A stretch of 64,000 nt of DNA. Origin: Planctomycetota bacterium (GTDB lineage Bacteria > Planctomycetota > Planctomycetia > Pirellulales > UBA1268). This document shows positions 9,307-18,445 of this stretch, piece by piece. Position 1 is the stretch's first letter. The number at the start of each line of letters is the position of its first letter. Location of the stretch: positions 186,001-250,000 of the forward strand of contig QWOQ01000017.1 in assembly GCA_003669585.1 (NCBI GenBank), read 5' to 3'. A program made the position numbers and the translations under genes. Below the pieces are notes generated by a model. The model did not search any database. It was not told the origin of the DNA and saw only the letters and a list, made by a program, of their open reading frames with translations.

Positions 9307-10218
9307 CTATGCAACCGAGGCGCAGAGACTTTGGATGCTTAATTCTCCTTGGTTGTCGAAAAAGCTTGCAATCGTGATCCCAGATCGTCTCGCAAAGTTA
9401 GTTACACGATCTCGATCTACAAAAATTGTTCGCCCTGCCTCTATCACCAACAGTGATCCGCCTGCCGCTCGAATCGATTCAAGCGTTCCCACGCCGACTG
9501 TAGGCATATCAAAACGCAAGTCCTGCTGCGGCTTAGCAACTTTGACAACTGTAAATTCGCCCGAAGCGCACAATCGGCCTGCGCGACGAATGCATTCGTC
9601 TGTGCCTTCAATGGCCTCAATCGCCAAGGGCGCTCTATTCTTCACGACCACTGTTTGTCCGATATCGAGTCTTCCAAGTTCCTTGGCGAGTCGCCATCCA
9701 AAAGTGGCGTCCAACCGCTGTGCTTTGTTTGGCCAATCGCCAACGAGCACGCCTTCTTCTGCCAAAAGCTCGGGAGCAAAATCAGTTGCTGGACAGACAG
9801 CGATGCCTCCCGCGGAAAAGGTTGATGCGATTGCCCCTAATAACGAATCGTCTCGATTATCACGACTGCGACTGACGAAGTGGGGCCAAAAAGTTCGCAG
9901 CCCGGTCCAGTCGGGAAGATGCCTGAGCCAGGCTCCTTTCTCAAATAATCGCGTTTTGTGAACCTTCCCTGCCATGGTGATTCGAATCGCTTTATGCATT
10001 TTAAAAAAAGCAATGACTCGACCAAGTTCGGCCACTCCAACAGAGCCATGTGCATCCGCAATCGACTCAAGTTGAGAATCGGCGTGATCCCGAATTGAAA
10101 GAATGGCAACGCGTCCACCACGACGCTTGACGGCCTCGGCAACGGCAATCGGAAATCGTCCCCATCCCGCGAGAATTCCAATTGTTTCTCCGGCAAGAGT
10201 CTGCTGGTGACCCGTCAT
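9307..10218 (-). CDS. lpxI: UDP-2,3-diacylglucosamine diphosphatase LpxI
   Basis: LpxI (DUF1009) hydrolyses UDP-2,3-diacylglucosamine to lipid X in lipid A synthesis; it replaces LpxH in many lineages. The N-terminus carries GILAGWGRFPIAVAE, then AGKVHKTRLF, and the C-terminal half has DMPTVGVGTLE and a VIEAGRTIFVD end, all typical of the family. The frame extends to 10401, but the ATG at 10218 has GAAGGAG eight bases before it and gives 303 residues. It lies downstream of lpxD on the same strand. Confidence 0.9.
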   Translation of the reverse strand: MTGHQQTLAGETIGILAGWGRFPIAVAEAVKRRGGRVAILSIRDHADSQLESIADAHGSVGVAELGRVIAFFKMHKAIRITMAGKVHKTRLFEKGAWLRHLPDWTGLRTFWPHFVSRSRDNRDDSLLGAIASTFSAGGIAVCPATDFAPELLAEEGVLVGDWPNKAQRLDATFGWRLAKELGRLDIGQTVVVKNRAPLAIEAIEGTDECIRRAGRLCASGEFTVVKVAKPQQDLRFDMPTVGVGTLESIRAAGGSLLVIEAGRTIFVDRDRVTNFARRSGITIASFFDNQGELSIQSLCASVA

Positions 10219-10401
10219 GAAAGGGCTCCTTCTTTCTGATTGCTGCTGCGGACTAATCGATTTTCCGATTTCCTGCACAGCCGAAGCGTTATCGCCACAA
10301 CGACAGTGAGAAGCGTTGCAATAATCATGCAATAACTCTTTTCGTAGGTTGTTTTCTTGAATGCACTTTTGCCCCAAGAAATTATTTACCTGCGCCATCA
10401 C

Positions 10402-11499
10402 TCAAGCCGCATTGGCATCTCGAGTGTGTGCCGGAACTGAAACTGTTGACGGCTCACAAGCTGACTCAAGAGCCTCGAGTCGAGCGGTCAGCTTCTTGAG
10501 ATCCTTTCGCATTTCTGGAAGTCGGCTGATTGTTGCCAGTTGCAGTTTGCGATCTCGCAATTCGATAGCCGGTTCACCGAGTACAGATGTTCTCGGCGGC
10601 ACGTCGTTTGAAACTCCCGAACGCGCACCGAGCACGGCACCGTCTCCGATATGGACATGGTCGCGGACGCCACACTGCCCGGCCATGACAACCCAGTCTC
10701 CAGTGGTTGTGCTTCCAGCCACACCCACCTGAGAGCAAATGAGATTGTGACGACCGAGTCGACAGTTGTGAGCGATCATCACAAGATTATCGAGCTTGGT
10801 TCCCTCACCGATCACCGTTGGCCCATACGTGCCACGATCGATCGTGGTGTTCGCGCCAATTTCAACGTCGCTTCCAATCTCCACCCAACCCAACTGTGCC
10901 GAGAGTCGATACCTTGCATCTACGACACCGTAACCGAATCCATATGCTCCAATCACTGCACCGGAATGAATCACGACGCGCTGGCCTATCACCGTGCGTT
11001 CGTAGAGCACTGCATTGGGCCAAATCACGCTGCCGTCGCCGATGCGAGAGCCTGCCATAATCCTTGCCCCTGAGTGAATTGTCACGTCCGAGCCGATCTC
11101 AACCTTGGGTCCAATAAAAGCTTGCGGATAAATGTCGACGTTATTTCCAAAAGTCGCAGTGCGATCGATGGCCGCGAGTGGACTTATGCCGACGGGAGGC
11201 AGTTCGAGGGGCGGATAAAAGAGCGCGACAATTTTTGAAAACGCAGCATGAACGTCCGACACCTCGATCGTCGGCCGGTCGAGTGGTCCGCTTCCTTTGG
11301 GTACAACCGCCGCACCGGCCCGGCTTTTTGCCAAGAGCGAAAGTTTATCAGTGGCATCAACGAGCGTGATCTCTTCCGGACCGGCAACCAGCAATGTGGC
11401 CGCTGATCTGACCTGCATGAATTCAGCATTCTTTGTCGCGTCATTCGACTCAAGCATGCCATCAACAAGACCCACAAGCGCATGAAGTGAATAGGCCAT
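10402..11499 (-). CDS. lpxD: UDP-3-O-acylglucosamine N-acyltransferase LpxD
   Basis: This cytoplasmic trimeric enzyme adds the amide-linked acyl chain to the UDP-glucosamine precursor of lipid A. Residues about 1-95 form the small N-terminal uridine-binding domain. A left-handed beta-helix of hexapeptide repeats runs from about 100 to 310 ([17 protein letters not shown] and similar), with the catalytic His in a [10 protein letters not shown] turn. A short Leu/Lys/Glu helix ends the protein. The ATG at 11499 has GGAG six bases upstream. The length of 365 residues is typical. lpxI follows after 183 bases. Confidence 0.93.
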   Translation of the reverse strand: MAYSLHALVGLVDGMLESNDATKNAEFMQVRSAATLLVAGPEEITLVDATDKLSLLAKSRAGAAVVPKGSGPLDRPTIEVSDVHAAFSKIVALFYPPLELPPVGISPLAAIDRTATFGNNVDIYPQAFIGPKVEIGSDVTIHSGARIMAGSRIGDGSVIWPNAVLYERTVIGQRVVIHSGAVIGAYGFGYGVVDARYRLSAQLGWVEIGSDVEIGANTTIDRGTYGPTVIGEGTKLDNLVMIAHNCRLGRHNLICSQVGVAGSTTTGDWVVMAGQCGVRDHVHIGDGAVLGARSGVSNDVPPRTSVLGEPAIELRDRKLQLATISRLPEMRKDLKKLTARLEALESACEPSTVSVPAHTRDANAA

Positions 11500-11613
11500 G
11501 GAATTCTCCGCCTCTCTACACGTTCCCCCGCACACGATGGGGCCGCGGGGTAGGGCGAGAAGATAGGCATGCCCGGACGCAAACGCAAGACGGGCTGTTC
11601 ACCCAAAAAACGC

Positions 11614-12093
11614 TTAGACGTGGGTTTCTTCTTTGTTATGGAGAACGACAAACCGTAAGCCACCGGCGATCAGTATGAGTCGGAATGTCCACATTGACGT
11701 GCGAAACCAGTTTCCCTGAACCAAGTGAGCGTGGTTGTCAGCATCCCATCCAAGCCCAAGCATCGTTTGAGTAGGAAATTGAATGAGTAACGAACTCAAC
11801 CAAATCCCGGCAATGAAACCAACTCCTACCCAAGGCAGCCAAGCAGGCAGACTTGCGGGACGAAAAAGAAGCAGCAAGCTTCCGGTAATTCCTTCCGCGA
11901 ACATGAGCGGCATCAGCACAAACCCTGTGTGTAATAAACCAAGCGATTCAAATTCTACAAACGATTCCTTCTGCCAACCTTTCATCGAAGGAAAATAGAG
12001 CACCTGCAATATCCAAATTACTCCGGTCAAAAGTGCCGTTATGATGAGATGCACGAGCAACAGATCGAAGCGAGAAAAGAAAGGCTTTCGCAT
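11614..12093 (-). CDS. Four-helix integral membrane protein of unknown function
   Basis: This 159-residue protein has four hydrophobic segments (about 10-30, 55-75, 85-105 and 133-150). A polar loop DADNHAHLVQGNWFRT precedes the last helix. The His and the NWxRT motif in such loops recur in small uncharacterised membrane proteins of the DUF1772 kind; this resemblance is from memory and weak. It follows the VOC gene by 25 bases on the same strand. Confidence 0.6.
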   Translation of the reverse strand: MRKPFFSRFDLLLVHLIITALLTGVIWILQVLYFPSMKGWQKESFVEFESLGLLHTGFVLMPLMFAEGITGSLLLLFRPASLPAWLPWVGVGFIAGIWLSSLLIQFPTQTMLGLGWDADNHAHLVQGNWFRTSMWTFRLILIAGGLRFVVLHNKEETHV

Positions 12094-12118
12094 TGATGCA
12101 CTCTGTTTTGTAAATCGA

Positions 12119-12472
12119 TCAAGTCATCGGAGCGAGAACTTCTACAGGATTTCCCGCCGGGTCGGCAACATAGCAGCTTCGCGTACCGTCACGATGAACC
12201 TTTAATCGACCAAATTGTTCCGCTTTGGGGTGAATAAAACCAATATGCGGAGGATGCTGCTCCGGAATCACGAGCGCCAAGCGTGTGTTGTCAAATTCGA
12301 GCAGTGCCCACGTGTCATCCTGATAAGATATCTCGCATCGAAAATGCTTGCGATACCAAACCACTGCTTCTGCAACATTCTTAACAGCAATTGCCACGTG
12401 ATGAATTGAATCAAGAGGGGCTGCTGGATCAGCCAACGGCAATGTTTGCGAACCATCTGACGCAGTCATCAT
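12119..12472 (-). CDS. Glyoxalase/bleomycin-resistance (VOC) family protein
   Basis: This is a single VOC domain of 117 residues: IHHVAIAVKNVAEAVVWY opens the first beta-alpha-beta-beta-beta unit, and a C-terminal SCYVADPAGNPVEVL gives the usual metal-site Glu on the last strand. A His in the first strand (HHVAIAV) would complete part of the site. The ATG pair at 12472 and 12469 follows AAGGAG; the frame upstream of it lacks family character. The substrate cannot be told. Confidence 0.8.
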   Translation of the reverse strand: MMTASDGSQTLPLADPAAPLDSIHHVAIAVKNVAEAVVWYRKHFRCEISYQDDTWALLEFDNTRLALVIPEQHPPHIGFIHPKAEQFGRLKVHRDGTRSCYVADPAGNPVEVLAPMT

Positions 12473-13049
12473 TTTTCTCCTTGGAAAGGTACGCTCACAC
12501 CGAATGTTATTCAGAAGTTTTTTGATCTTCTGGAAAAGCCTGTTTCTAGGAACTCTTTTCTTGAGAGCCACAATACGCCAATTGATGACATTTCGCAAAG
12601 CGATAACGCCCTACTGCCGGCGTCAGAGCACTCCCGAACTCGGTGCGAAATTCGATGCAGTCATGGATCTGGTAGCGGGCGGAGATACAACAGACCGTGA
12701 AATAATTGCGAAAAACACTGCGATTGAAACGCTTGTTGTTCGTCAGCCGACGCTGCGGAGGAGGATAGAGGATCATTCGGCCTACGACACTTTAGCAAGC
12801 GTCGGAATTGCTCAAGTTCCTGTCGCAGTTCCGCTACGTCTTCTTCGCTCGCACAAGGTCGGGAATGCAGCGCACGTGATCCTCGGTATCATTGCGTCGC
12901 GGTCCGGCAAGCACTGAAGCAATGCCCTGAAGCTATACGCCTACGCCTATGTCTACAGCAGAAGAATGATCATCACAGTCGCGCTGCCGATCCTAAAGCA
13001 ATACTGGCCGCTTCGCGAGCCGCGCGTCACTCTCTTGTCGAGGAATGTC
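12473..13049. other. Unassigned 577-base stretch, possible decayed coding DNA
   Basis: No reading frame here has a start, a ribosome site and a recognisable product. A minus-strand frame between about 12855 and 12670 translates to a Glu/Leu/Arg-rich, coiled-coil-like segment (EEDVAELRQELEQFRRLL) but has no start codon and is closed by stops at both ends. The stretch begins a disturbed region that includes an attC-like repeat and a pseudogene, so it may be remnant DNA. Confidence 0.35.
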
Positions 13050-13856
13050 ATGTCGAAAATGTTCTCACCTCACGCGAGGTTCCTTCGTGTGTTTTGTCTC
13101 GGTCTGACTGTGCTGTTTTACCTTGGCCAATTCGTAGTGCTTGGCCAAGAGACCCCGGAACAGAAGTTTGGGGATCTACAGGCAGATCGAATTCTGTTTC
13201 TCGGAAATAGTCTCACGCTTCACGGGCCGAAGCCTGAAATCGAGTGGTTCGGCAACTGGGGCATGGCCGCAAGCGCCCAAGACAAGGACTACGTCCACCT
13301 CCTCACAGCGGCAATCGACGCTCGCACGAAAGGCAAACTGCTACTCGAACCGACACCCGTAACAGGCAACGAGGGAGTCGAGAACATCCTGAACATCGCC
13401 AACATCGTAGAGCGGGGATACGCAACGTACGAAGTTTCAAAGATCAAGAAACAGCTCGGATGGAAGGCAGACATTGTCGTCGTGCAGTGTGGTGAGAATG
13501 TTCCCCCAAAAGACTTTGATCCCAAAGCATTTGACAACGCATTCAAGACGCTTTTGGACGATCTGAAGACTGCCAGCAATCCGCACATCTTTGTGACCGG
13601 AAATATCCTGTGGGCTAATCCAGAATTGGATGAGATCAAACGGAGAGTCTGTGCCCAGGATCCCGCGCATCGCACCTTTGTAGACGTCACCGACTATGCG
13701 AAGGACATTTCAGCCAACGGGCCGGTCGGCCACCCGAACGACAAGGGAATGAAACTCATCGCCGATACGTTATTTGTTGTAATTGCCAAAAAAAGTGGTG
13801 TTCACAGAGGCGCCCTGTCTCCTTCGGCCGAACAAGCCGATGCACCGCAGCGGTGA
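13050..13856 (+). CDS. Secreted SGNH/GDSL-type hydrolase-like protein
   Basis: This 268-residue protein begins with a signal peptide (hydrophobic LGLTVLFYLGQFVVLG). Block I of the SGNH fold is visible as FLGNSLTLHG, with Ser as the expected nucleophile. A VVVQCGENV strand may supply the Asn/Gly of block III, and GHPNDKGM near the end matches block V, with the catalytic His although the Asp two residues ahead is replaced. The ATG at 13050 has GAGGA seven bases upstream. The last codons run into an attC-like repeat, as in integron cassettes. The substrate is probably an esterified carbohydrate, by family inference. Confidence 0.72.
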   Translation: MSKMFSPHARFLRVFCLGLTVLFYLGQFVVLGQETPEQKFGDLQADRILFLGNSLTLHGPKPEIEWFGNWGMAASAQDKDYVHLLTAAIDARTKGKLLLEPTPVTGNEGVENILNIANIVERGYATYEVSKIKKQLGWKADIVVVQCGENVPPKDFDPKAFDNAFKTLLDDLKTASNPHIFVTGNILWANPELDEIKRRVCAQDPAHRTFVDVTDYAKDISANGPVGHPNDKGMKLIADTLFVVIAKKSGVHRGALSPSAEQADAPQR

Positions 13857-13918
13857 ACTCGAGTGTTTGGGCGATGGAGAATCAATCGTCGCCGCCCGCT
13901 GATCGCCAGCGTGCGAAA
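13826..13918 (+). repeat. attC-like imperfect palindrome at the 3' end of the SGNH gene
   Basis: The 93 bases start with GGCCGAACAAG, resembling the left core of integron attC sites. A palindromic block CACCGC-A-GCGGTG follows and holds the SGNH stop codon. Further on, a CAGCGG in the left part can pair with CCGCTGATCGCC in the right part. The right core expected to read GTTCGGC is degraded (GTGCGAA). It looks like a decayed cassette recombination site, but no integrase gene is in the window. Confidence 0.35.
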
Positions 13919-13971
13919 TAAAGCAACATCGCGACGCTCACACTGAAACCTCAAATCCAAAAACAACCCAA

Positions 13972-14454
13972 ATGAACAATACACTTAAAGTAATAGCATT
14001 TTTATATGTCTACTTTTTTGTCGATGCCGCTCACGCTGCGGAGCCTGCGCCAGCAAACACAGACACCGCTGCTGGATGGATCAAATCAGGCTCCAGCCCG
14101 GTGCTCGGCACCTGCTTCGACATCGGCTTTCACGACGAACATCGTGCCCAAATAGGGATCGCCCGTTCGCGAGATGGAATGAACCGTTGGGAACGTCATC
14201 GGGCGAACCCAATCATCAGTCCAACAAAAGACCGGTGGGATGGAGATGCCTGTTACAAGCCATTCGCGATATTCAATGGCAGCCAGTGGCTGCTTTGGTA
14301 GAACGGCCGTCTTGGCGGGGTGGAACAAATCGGTCTCGCCACTCATATCGACGATCTTGTAAAGCGGCGTCTTGAGGCTTTACAAGCAGTTTATCCAGAG
14401 CCTGCTAGAGTATCTTCATTCAGGAATTTGCTTTCGACATTTTTTGAGGAGTGA
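13972..14454 (+). pseudogene. Glycosidase-like (five-bladed-propeller type) pseudogene with in-frame TAG
   Basis: The first 109 codons encode a signal peptide and a segment with GIARSRDGMNRWERH and CYKPFAIFNGSQWLLW, which resembles GH43/GH32-like propeller proteins. A TAG at 14299-14301 interrupts it exactly where a Tyr codon is expected (LLW-stop-NGR). The same frame stays open for another 50 codons to a TGA at 14452-14454 and continues the family pattern (NGRLGGVEQIGLATH). The copy is then cut short compared with roughly 300 residues in such proteins. It is best explained as a nonsense-mutated, 3'-truncated gene. Confidence 0.7.
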
Positions 14455-14456
14455 CG

Positions 14457-15707
14457 ATGATCAGACACATGTTCGACAAAATCGTGATGGGCGTGACGGT
14501 GAGTCTCGTATGTCTTTGTGTGGGAAGGGATATCCTCGCGGAAACACCCGTCTCTTTTCGCAAGCATGTTTTGACAAATATGTTTCATGCCGAGGCATCT
14601 GGACTTGGTGACATCGACCGTGACGGTCATGGCGATGCGATTTATGGACCGTTTTGGTATGCCGGGCCCAACTTCACTGTGAAACACGAAATCTACCCAG
14701 TCAAAGATTTTGATCCCAATCAATATTCCAACAACTTCATGACGGCGGTAGGTGATGTCGACGGCGATGGCTGGCTCGATGTGCTGGTCAATGAATGGCC
14801 TGGCAAGGAAGTGGCGTGGTTTCGAAATCCGGGCAACGATACCGCCACGGTGCGCGATTTTAAGAACTCGTGGGCCAAACACTTGGTGCACCCGGTGGTC
14901 GACAACGAGTCACCCGATTTTCTTGATGTCACCGGCGACGGCAAACCGGAATTAATCTTTCACACTGGTGGCGTTCTTGGATTTGCCTACCCTTCGGAGA
15001 AGTCGGGCACCCAGCGTTGGACCTTTCTCCCCTGCTCCGACAAAGAGTCTTGGGGACAGTATCAACACGGACTCGGTGCCGGCGATGTGAATGGTGACGG
15101 CAGAGTCGATCTGTTGATGGCGGGAGGCTGGTGGGAGCAACCCCAGTCGTCGCCGGTCGGAGCGACACAACCGGTGTGGAAAAAACATCCGTTTACGTTC
15201 GGTACCGGCGGCGGCCAGATGCATACCTATGACGTTGATGGTGATGGCGACAGCGACGTGGTAACCAGCCTCGCTGGTCATGGTTACGGACTGAGTTGGT
15301 TTGAACAAATCACAAAAGATGGTGCACTCGACTTTGTCGAGCATCGGATTCTTCCCAATAATGCGGATGAAAACTTAGCGGGCGTGCAATTTTCTCAACT
15401 GCATTCGGTGGCTTTGATCGATATCGACGGGGATGGCCTGAAGGATATCGTCACTGGAAAACGGTTTTGGGCGCACGGTCCCAAGGGAGATCCCGATCCA
15501 GCCGGAACACCAGTGCTCTACTGGATCAAACTTGTGCGAGGACCCGAGGGGGCCGTGTCGTGGGTGCCACACAAAATCGACGAGGCATCTGGCGTGGGAA
15601 CGCAGATCGCCGTCGGTGACATCAACGGCGACGATCGGCCCGATATTGTGGTCGGCAATAAAAAGGGTGGCTTTGTATTCGTGCAAGAGAAACTCTCGGC
15701 TCAGTAA
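14457..15707 (+). CDS. Secreted VCBS/FG-GAP repeat protein
   Basis: This 416-residue exported protein has an N-terminal signal peptide (hydrophobic VTVSLVCLCVG) and at least five calcium-binding loops of the DxDxDG type: DIDRDGHGD, DVDGDGWLD, DVNGDGRVD, DVDGDGDSD and DIDGDGLKD, plus DINGDDRPD. These form a beta-propeller as in integrin-alpha-like VCBS/FG-GAP proteins, common in planctomycetes and of unknown role, perhaps carbohydrate or surface binding. The ATG at 14457 has GGAG six bases upstream and lies two bases past the end of the pseudogene frame. Confidence 0.85.
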   Translation: MIRHMFDKIVMGVTVSLVCLCVGRDILAETPVSFRKHVLTNMFHAEASGLGDIDRDGHGDAIYGPFWYAGPNFTVKHEIYPVKDFDPNQYSNNFMTAVGDVDGDGWLDVLVNEWPGKEVAWFRNPGNDTATVRDFKNSWAKHLVHPVVDNESPDFLDVTGDGKPELIFHTGGVLGFAYPSEKSGTQRWTFLPCSDKESWGQYQHGLGAGDVNGDGRVDLLMAGGWWEQPQSSPVGATQPVWKKHPFTFGTGGGQMHTYDVDGDGDSDVVTSLAGHGYGLSWFEQITKDGALDFVEHRILPNNADENLAGVQFSQLHSVALIDIDGDGLKDIVTGKRFWAHGPKGDPDPAGTPVLYWIKLVRGPEGAVSWVPHKIDEASGVGTQIAVGDINGDDRPDIVVGNKKGGFVFVQEKLSAQ

Positions 15708-15771
15708 TTCCACGCGGAATCAAGCCGTTTTTCTGGTATTCGAACAGTGCTGACCTGTTTTTGGAATCGGC

Positions 15772-17109
15772 TCAAGAAATTCTAGGAATTTCAAAACCCT
15801 TTCGGGCTGACCGGCCAAAAAACGTCGCTGCCATGTCATCTCCGACAATCTTTTCCGCTGCTGGATCCCACTTGATCTTTCGACCAAGTCGTGCAGCGAT
15901 GCTCGAGAGATGGCAGGTGTTCATCGAAATCACGTGGCTGTAGACATCTGAGACCGGCAGACCACCCTCGCGGATACAGCGGAAAAAGTTGTCTTTATGA
16001 CCCTCAAACGGCTTGTCCTTGTAAAGCTTTTTCACATCGGCATCGCCGTAGTGTTCCTTGTCCCATCCCTCTTCAATGGGCGTGCCGGCGATCTTGCCCC
16101 GACTGACGAACATCCGCCCTTTGGAACCCTCAAAGAGAACTCCGTTTTCGCTGCGACTGTCGATAATCATCTCCACACCACTGGCAAACTTGCACTTGAT
16201 CGCAAAGTCTTGGGACGTGTTATAGGAATCGACGACGGTCGGATATCCGTCCTTAAACGGCACCGGATGTTTGGCATCTGATCCATCAATCTCAATTGGC
16301 CCTTTCCCCTTCTTGTCTTCGCCGAGAGCCCACTGCGCGATGTCAACATGGTGGGCACCCCAGTCAGTGAACTTGCCGCCGGAGTATTCATACCACCAGC
16401 GAAACTCGTAATGGCATCGCTTTTCGCGGTAGTCGACGCTCGGTGCCTGCCCAAGCCACATGTCCCAGTTGAGTTCGGCAGGCGGAGTAGCCACGGGAAA
16501 TGGTCCTCCCGTAGGCGAACCGTTAATGCCAACGGTCACCTTGGTGATCTCACCAAGAAGTCCCTTGTGCACCATATTCACCGCGCGCAAAAATCGATCT
16601 CGATCGCTTCTCTGTTGCGTACCAACAACAAAAATTCGCGTGGGGTTCTTTTCACAAGCGTTGCGGACGAGTTGATTTTCCTCGAGCGTCAATGTTAGAG
16701 GCTTCTGACAAAAGACATGTTTTCCGGCCTGAAGGGCCTCAATCACAATTTTCACGTGCCAATGATCTGGTGTGACAACGCTGACGACATCAATGTCTGA
16801 TCGCTCAAGAACTTTACGGTAATCGGAATAGGCATCGGCCTTCCCTTTGCCAATATCCATATCATTTTTGGCACGCTCAGAGTGCCGACTATCAACATCG
16901 CACACAGCGAGCACATCGCCAAAACGAGCATGCTCCTTCGCATCACCGGTGCCCATGCTGCCCACACCGATGCAACCAATTCTGGGACGATCGTTCGCGG
17001 CGAGGTTCGCAAAAGTTCGCTGCGTCCAGGGGAAGTATGGCGTGGCAGCCACAGAAGCCGCACCGACGGCAAGAAACATGCGACGCGAAGAGCGATTCAA
17101 CTGTGCCAT
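15772..17109 (-). CDS. Tat-exported Gfo/Idh/MocA family oxidoreductase
   Basis: The N-terminus is a twin-arginine signal (RRMFLAVGAA). The Rossmann fold begins with GCIGVGSMGTGD, followed by AVCDVD at the end of strand 2 and VVTPDHWH; the KPLTLT turn is the usual site of the family Lys. Family members oxidise or epimerise sugars or inositols with tightly bound NAD(P), and exported planctomycete versions are numerous. The 445-residue form starting at the ATG 17109 removes an implausible N-terminal extension. It opens a block of carbohydrate genes. Confidence 0.9.
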   Translation of the reverse strand: MAQLNRSSRRMFLAVGAASVAATPYFPWTQRTFANLAANDRPRIGCIGVGSMGTGDAKEHARFGDVLAVCDVDSRHSERAKNDMDIGKGKADAYSDYRKVLERSDIDVVSVVTPDHWHVKIVIEALQAGKHVFCQKPLTLTLEENQLVRNACEKNPTRIFVVGTQQRSDRDRFLRAVNMVHKGLLGEITKVTVGINGSPTGGPFPVATPPAELNWDMWLGQAPSVDYREKRCHYEFRWWYEYSGGKFTDWGAHHVDIAQWALGEDKKGKGPIEIDGSDAKHPVPFKDGYPTVVDSYNTSQDFAIKCKFASGVEMIIDSRSENGVLFEGSKGRMFVSRGKIAGTPIEEGWDKEHYGDADVKKLYKDKPFEGHKDNFFRCIREGGLPVSDVYSHVISMNTCHLSSIAARLGRKIKWDPAAEKIVGDDMAATFFGRSARKGFEIPRIS

Positions 17110-17160
17110 GAATAAACTTTCTTTTTTGTCTTGAGAACACCACGCCCACTCTTTAACAGT

Positions 17161-17182
17161 CGACATTCTCCAATGAATGTCG
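17161..17182. promoter_or_regulatory. Perfect 8-bp inverted repeat upstream of the oxidoreductase gene
   Basis: CGACATTC and GAATGTCG are perfect inverted complements separated by six bases, 52 bases upstream of the oxidoreductase start. The geometry suits a dimeric repressor or activator operator. There is no T-run, so it is unlikely to be a terminator for either neighbour. Confidence 0.4.
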
Positions 17183-17341
17183 AAGTAAATTCAATTATGT
17201 TTTCTCGGGTTCCTTCCAGAATACATGATCGATTCGTCGGCAGATGATAGCCTCCTGTCGCAATCACATACCAGCCTTTATTCCGGAGTTTTCAAAAATA
17301 TCTCGTGTCTTGGGAACATGTCACGTTTTCAACGGCGTCAA

Positions 17342-18403
17342 CTACACCTTGAGGTGACGCGAAAACCAATCTCGAGTCCGAATCCACATCGATTCTGAAA
17401 GCACGTGAGCAACGCCTGGCTCAATACAATAATCAAATTTTTCAGCTGCACCGGCCTTTGCATATGCCTTGGCAATGGTCTCCACTCCGGATCGCACTTC
17501 CTCGATTGGGCTGCCGCTGTCGAGTTCACCAAAATTAAGTAAAAGCGCTCGTGGTGCAATCAGTGCTGCGATGTCAGGCGTGTCGCCATACTGAAAAATT
17601 CCCGGAATAAAGTTCGGGAAGCAGTGCAGCATATGAGTTCGATGAATTGCGGCGTACGTTGGCAGGCAGCAGTTTCCAACCAGACAGATTAACCGTTCGT
17701 CCCACGGACCAACGAGCCACGTATGCGTTGAGCCCATCGAATGGCCATAACATCCGAGGCGATTTTTAATGACATCACTGCGGGAAGAGAGATAATCGAT
17801 AGCCCGTCGCATGTCGAGAATATTTTTCCACGCCATGCAGGTGCCGGCCACGGTAAGCCGCAGAAACTCGTACCGTTCGTAATCCCCTTTTTTCAGATCG
17901 GGACTTTGACGCTCTTCAAAACAGAGCGCATCCGGACAGAGCACGACATATCCTTCTTTTACAAGCGACACTCCCGTGTGGTGCATCGGATTACCGGCCA
18001 GACCGGCAGGTTCGCTCTTGCCGAAATGCCATTCACCGGCATGCTGATGCCAGACCGCCACCGCAGCAGCCGGATGTGCCGCATCAACACCATCGGGAAC
18101 AAGCACCATCGCCGGCACTCGATCTTTTGGCTCCACTTCATAGGTAATCGACTCAATTCGGTAGCCGTCTTTGCGGATCGTTTCACGATGCTCCACTGAG
18201 AGCGGACACGGGCTGGGCCATTCGCCACCAAGACACTCGAGCAACCGCGATTTGAACGATACCGGTTCTGATTGGTGTTCGGCCTTCACGTCTTCTCCAG
18301 AATTCAAAACAGCCGATGCGGCCACGTGTGCTGCAGACAGTGCTATGAATGTCCGTCTTCCACTGGAAATCGGTGCCGACTGATTTTTATCGCGTGGCGA
18401 CAT
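17342..18403 (-). CDS. Tat-exported alpha/beta hydrolase (acetyl-xylan-esterase or dienelactone-hydrolase like)
   Basis: This 353-residue protein has a twin-arginine signal near residues 15-34 (GRRTFIAL). The nucleophile elbow is GHSMG at 220-224 (Ser222), the acid is probably Asp295 in GELDSGSP, and the base is His333 in GVAHVLSE. A HQHAGEWHFG segment with several His lies near residues 119-128. Planctomycetes hold many such large-cap hydrolases, thought to act on esterified carbohydrates. The ATG at 18403 is the only good start. It lies between the oxidoreductase and the aldolase-like gene, all on the minus strand. Confidence 0.78.
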   Translation of the reverse strand: MSPRDKNQSAPISSGRRTFIALSAAHVAASAVLNSGEDVKAEHQSEPVSFKSRLLECLGGEWPSPCPLSVEHRETIRKDGYRIESITYEVEPKDRVPAMVLVPDGVDAAHPAAAVAVWHQHAGEWHFGKSEPAGLAGNPMHHTGVSLVKEGYVVLCPDALCFEERQSPDLKKGDYERYEFLRLTVAGTCMAWKNILDMRRAIDYLSSRSDVIKNRLGCYGHSMGSTHTWLVGPWDERLICLVGNCCLPTYAAIHRTHMLHCFPNFIPGIFQYGDTPDIAALIAPRALLLNFGELDSGSPIEEVRSGVETIAKAYAKAGAAEKFDYCIEPGVAHVLSESMWIRTRDWFSRHLKV

Positions 18404-18445
18404 CGCAAGTTTCCCTCTCCTTTGTTTATACGATTTTCACCGAAC

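Noticed and set aside
12625..12655. Short match to 5S rRNA (CCCGAACTCGGTGCGAAA)
   Set aside because: Only the loop-like stretch matches; the flanking 5S helices and the rest of the about 115-base molecule are absent.
12504..12917. 137-residue plus-strand frame
   Set aside because: It has no ribosome site, runs antisense to the VOC gene's upstream frame, has no recognisable motif and lies in the region of likely decay.
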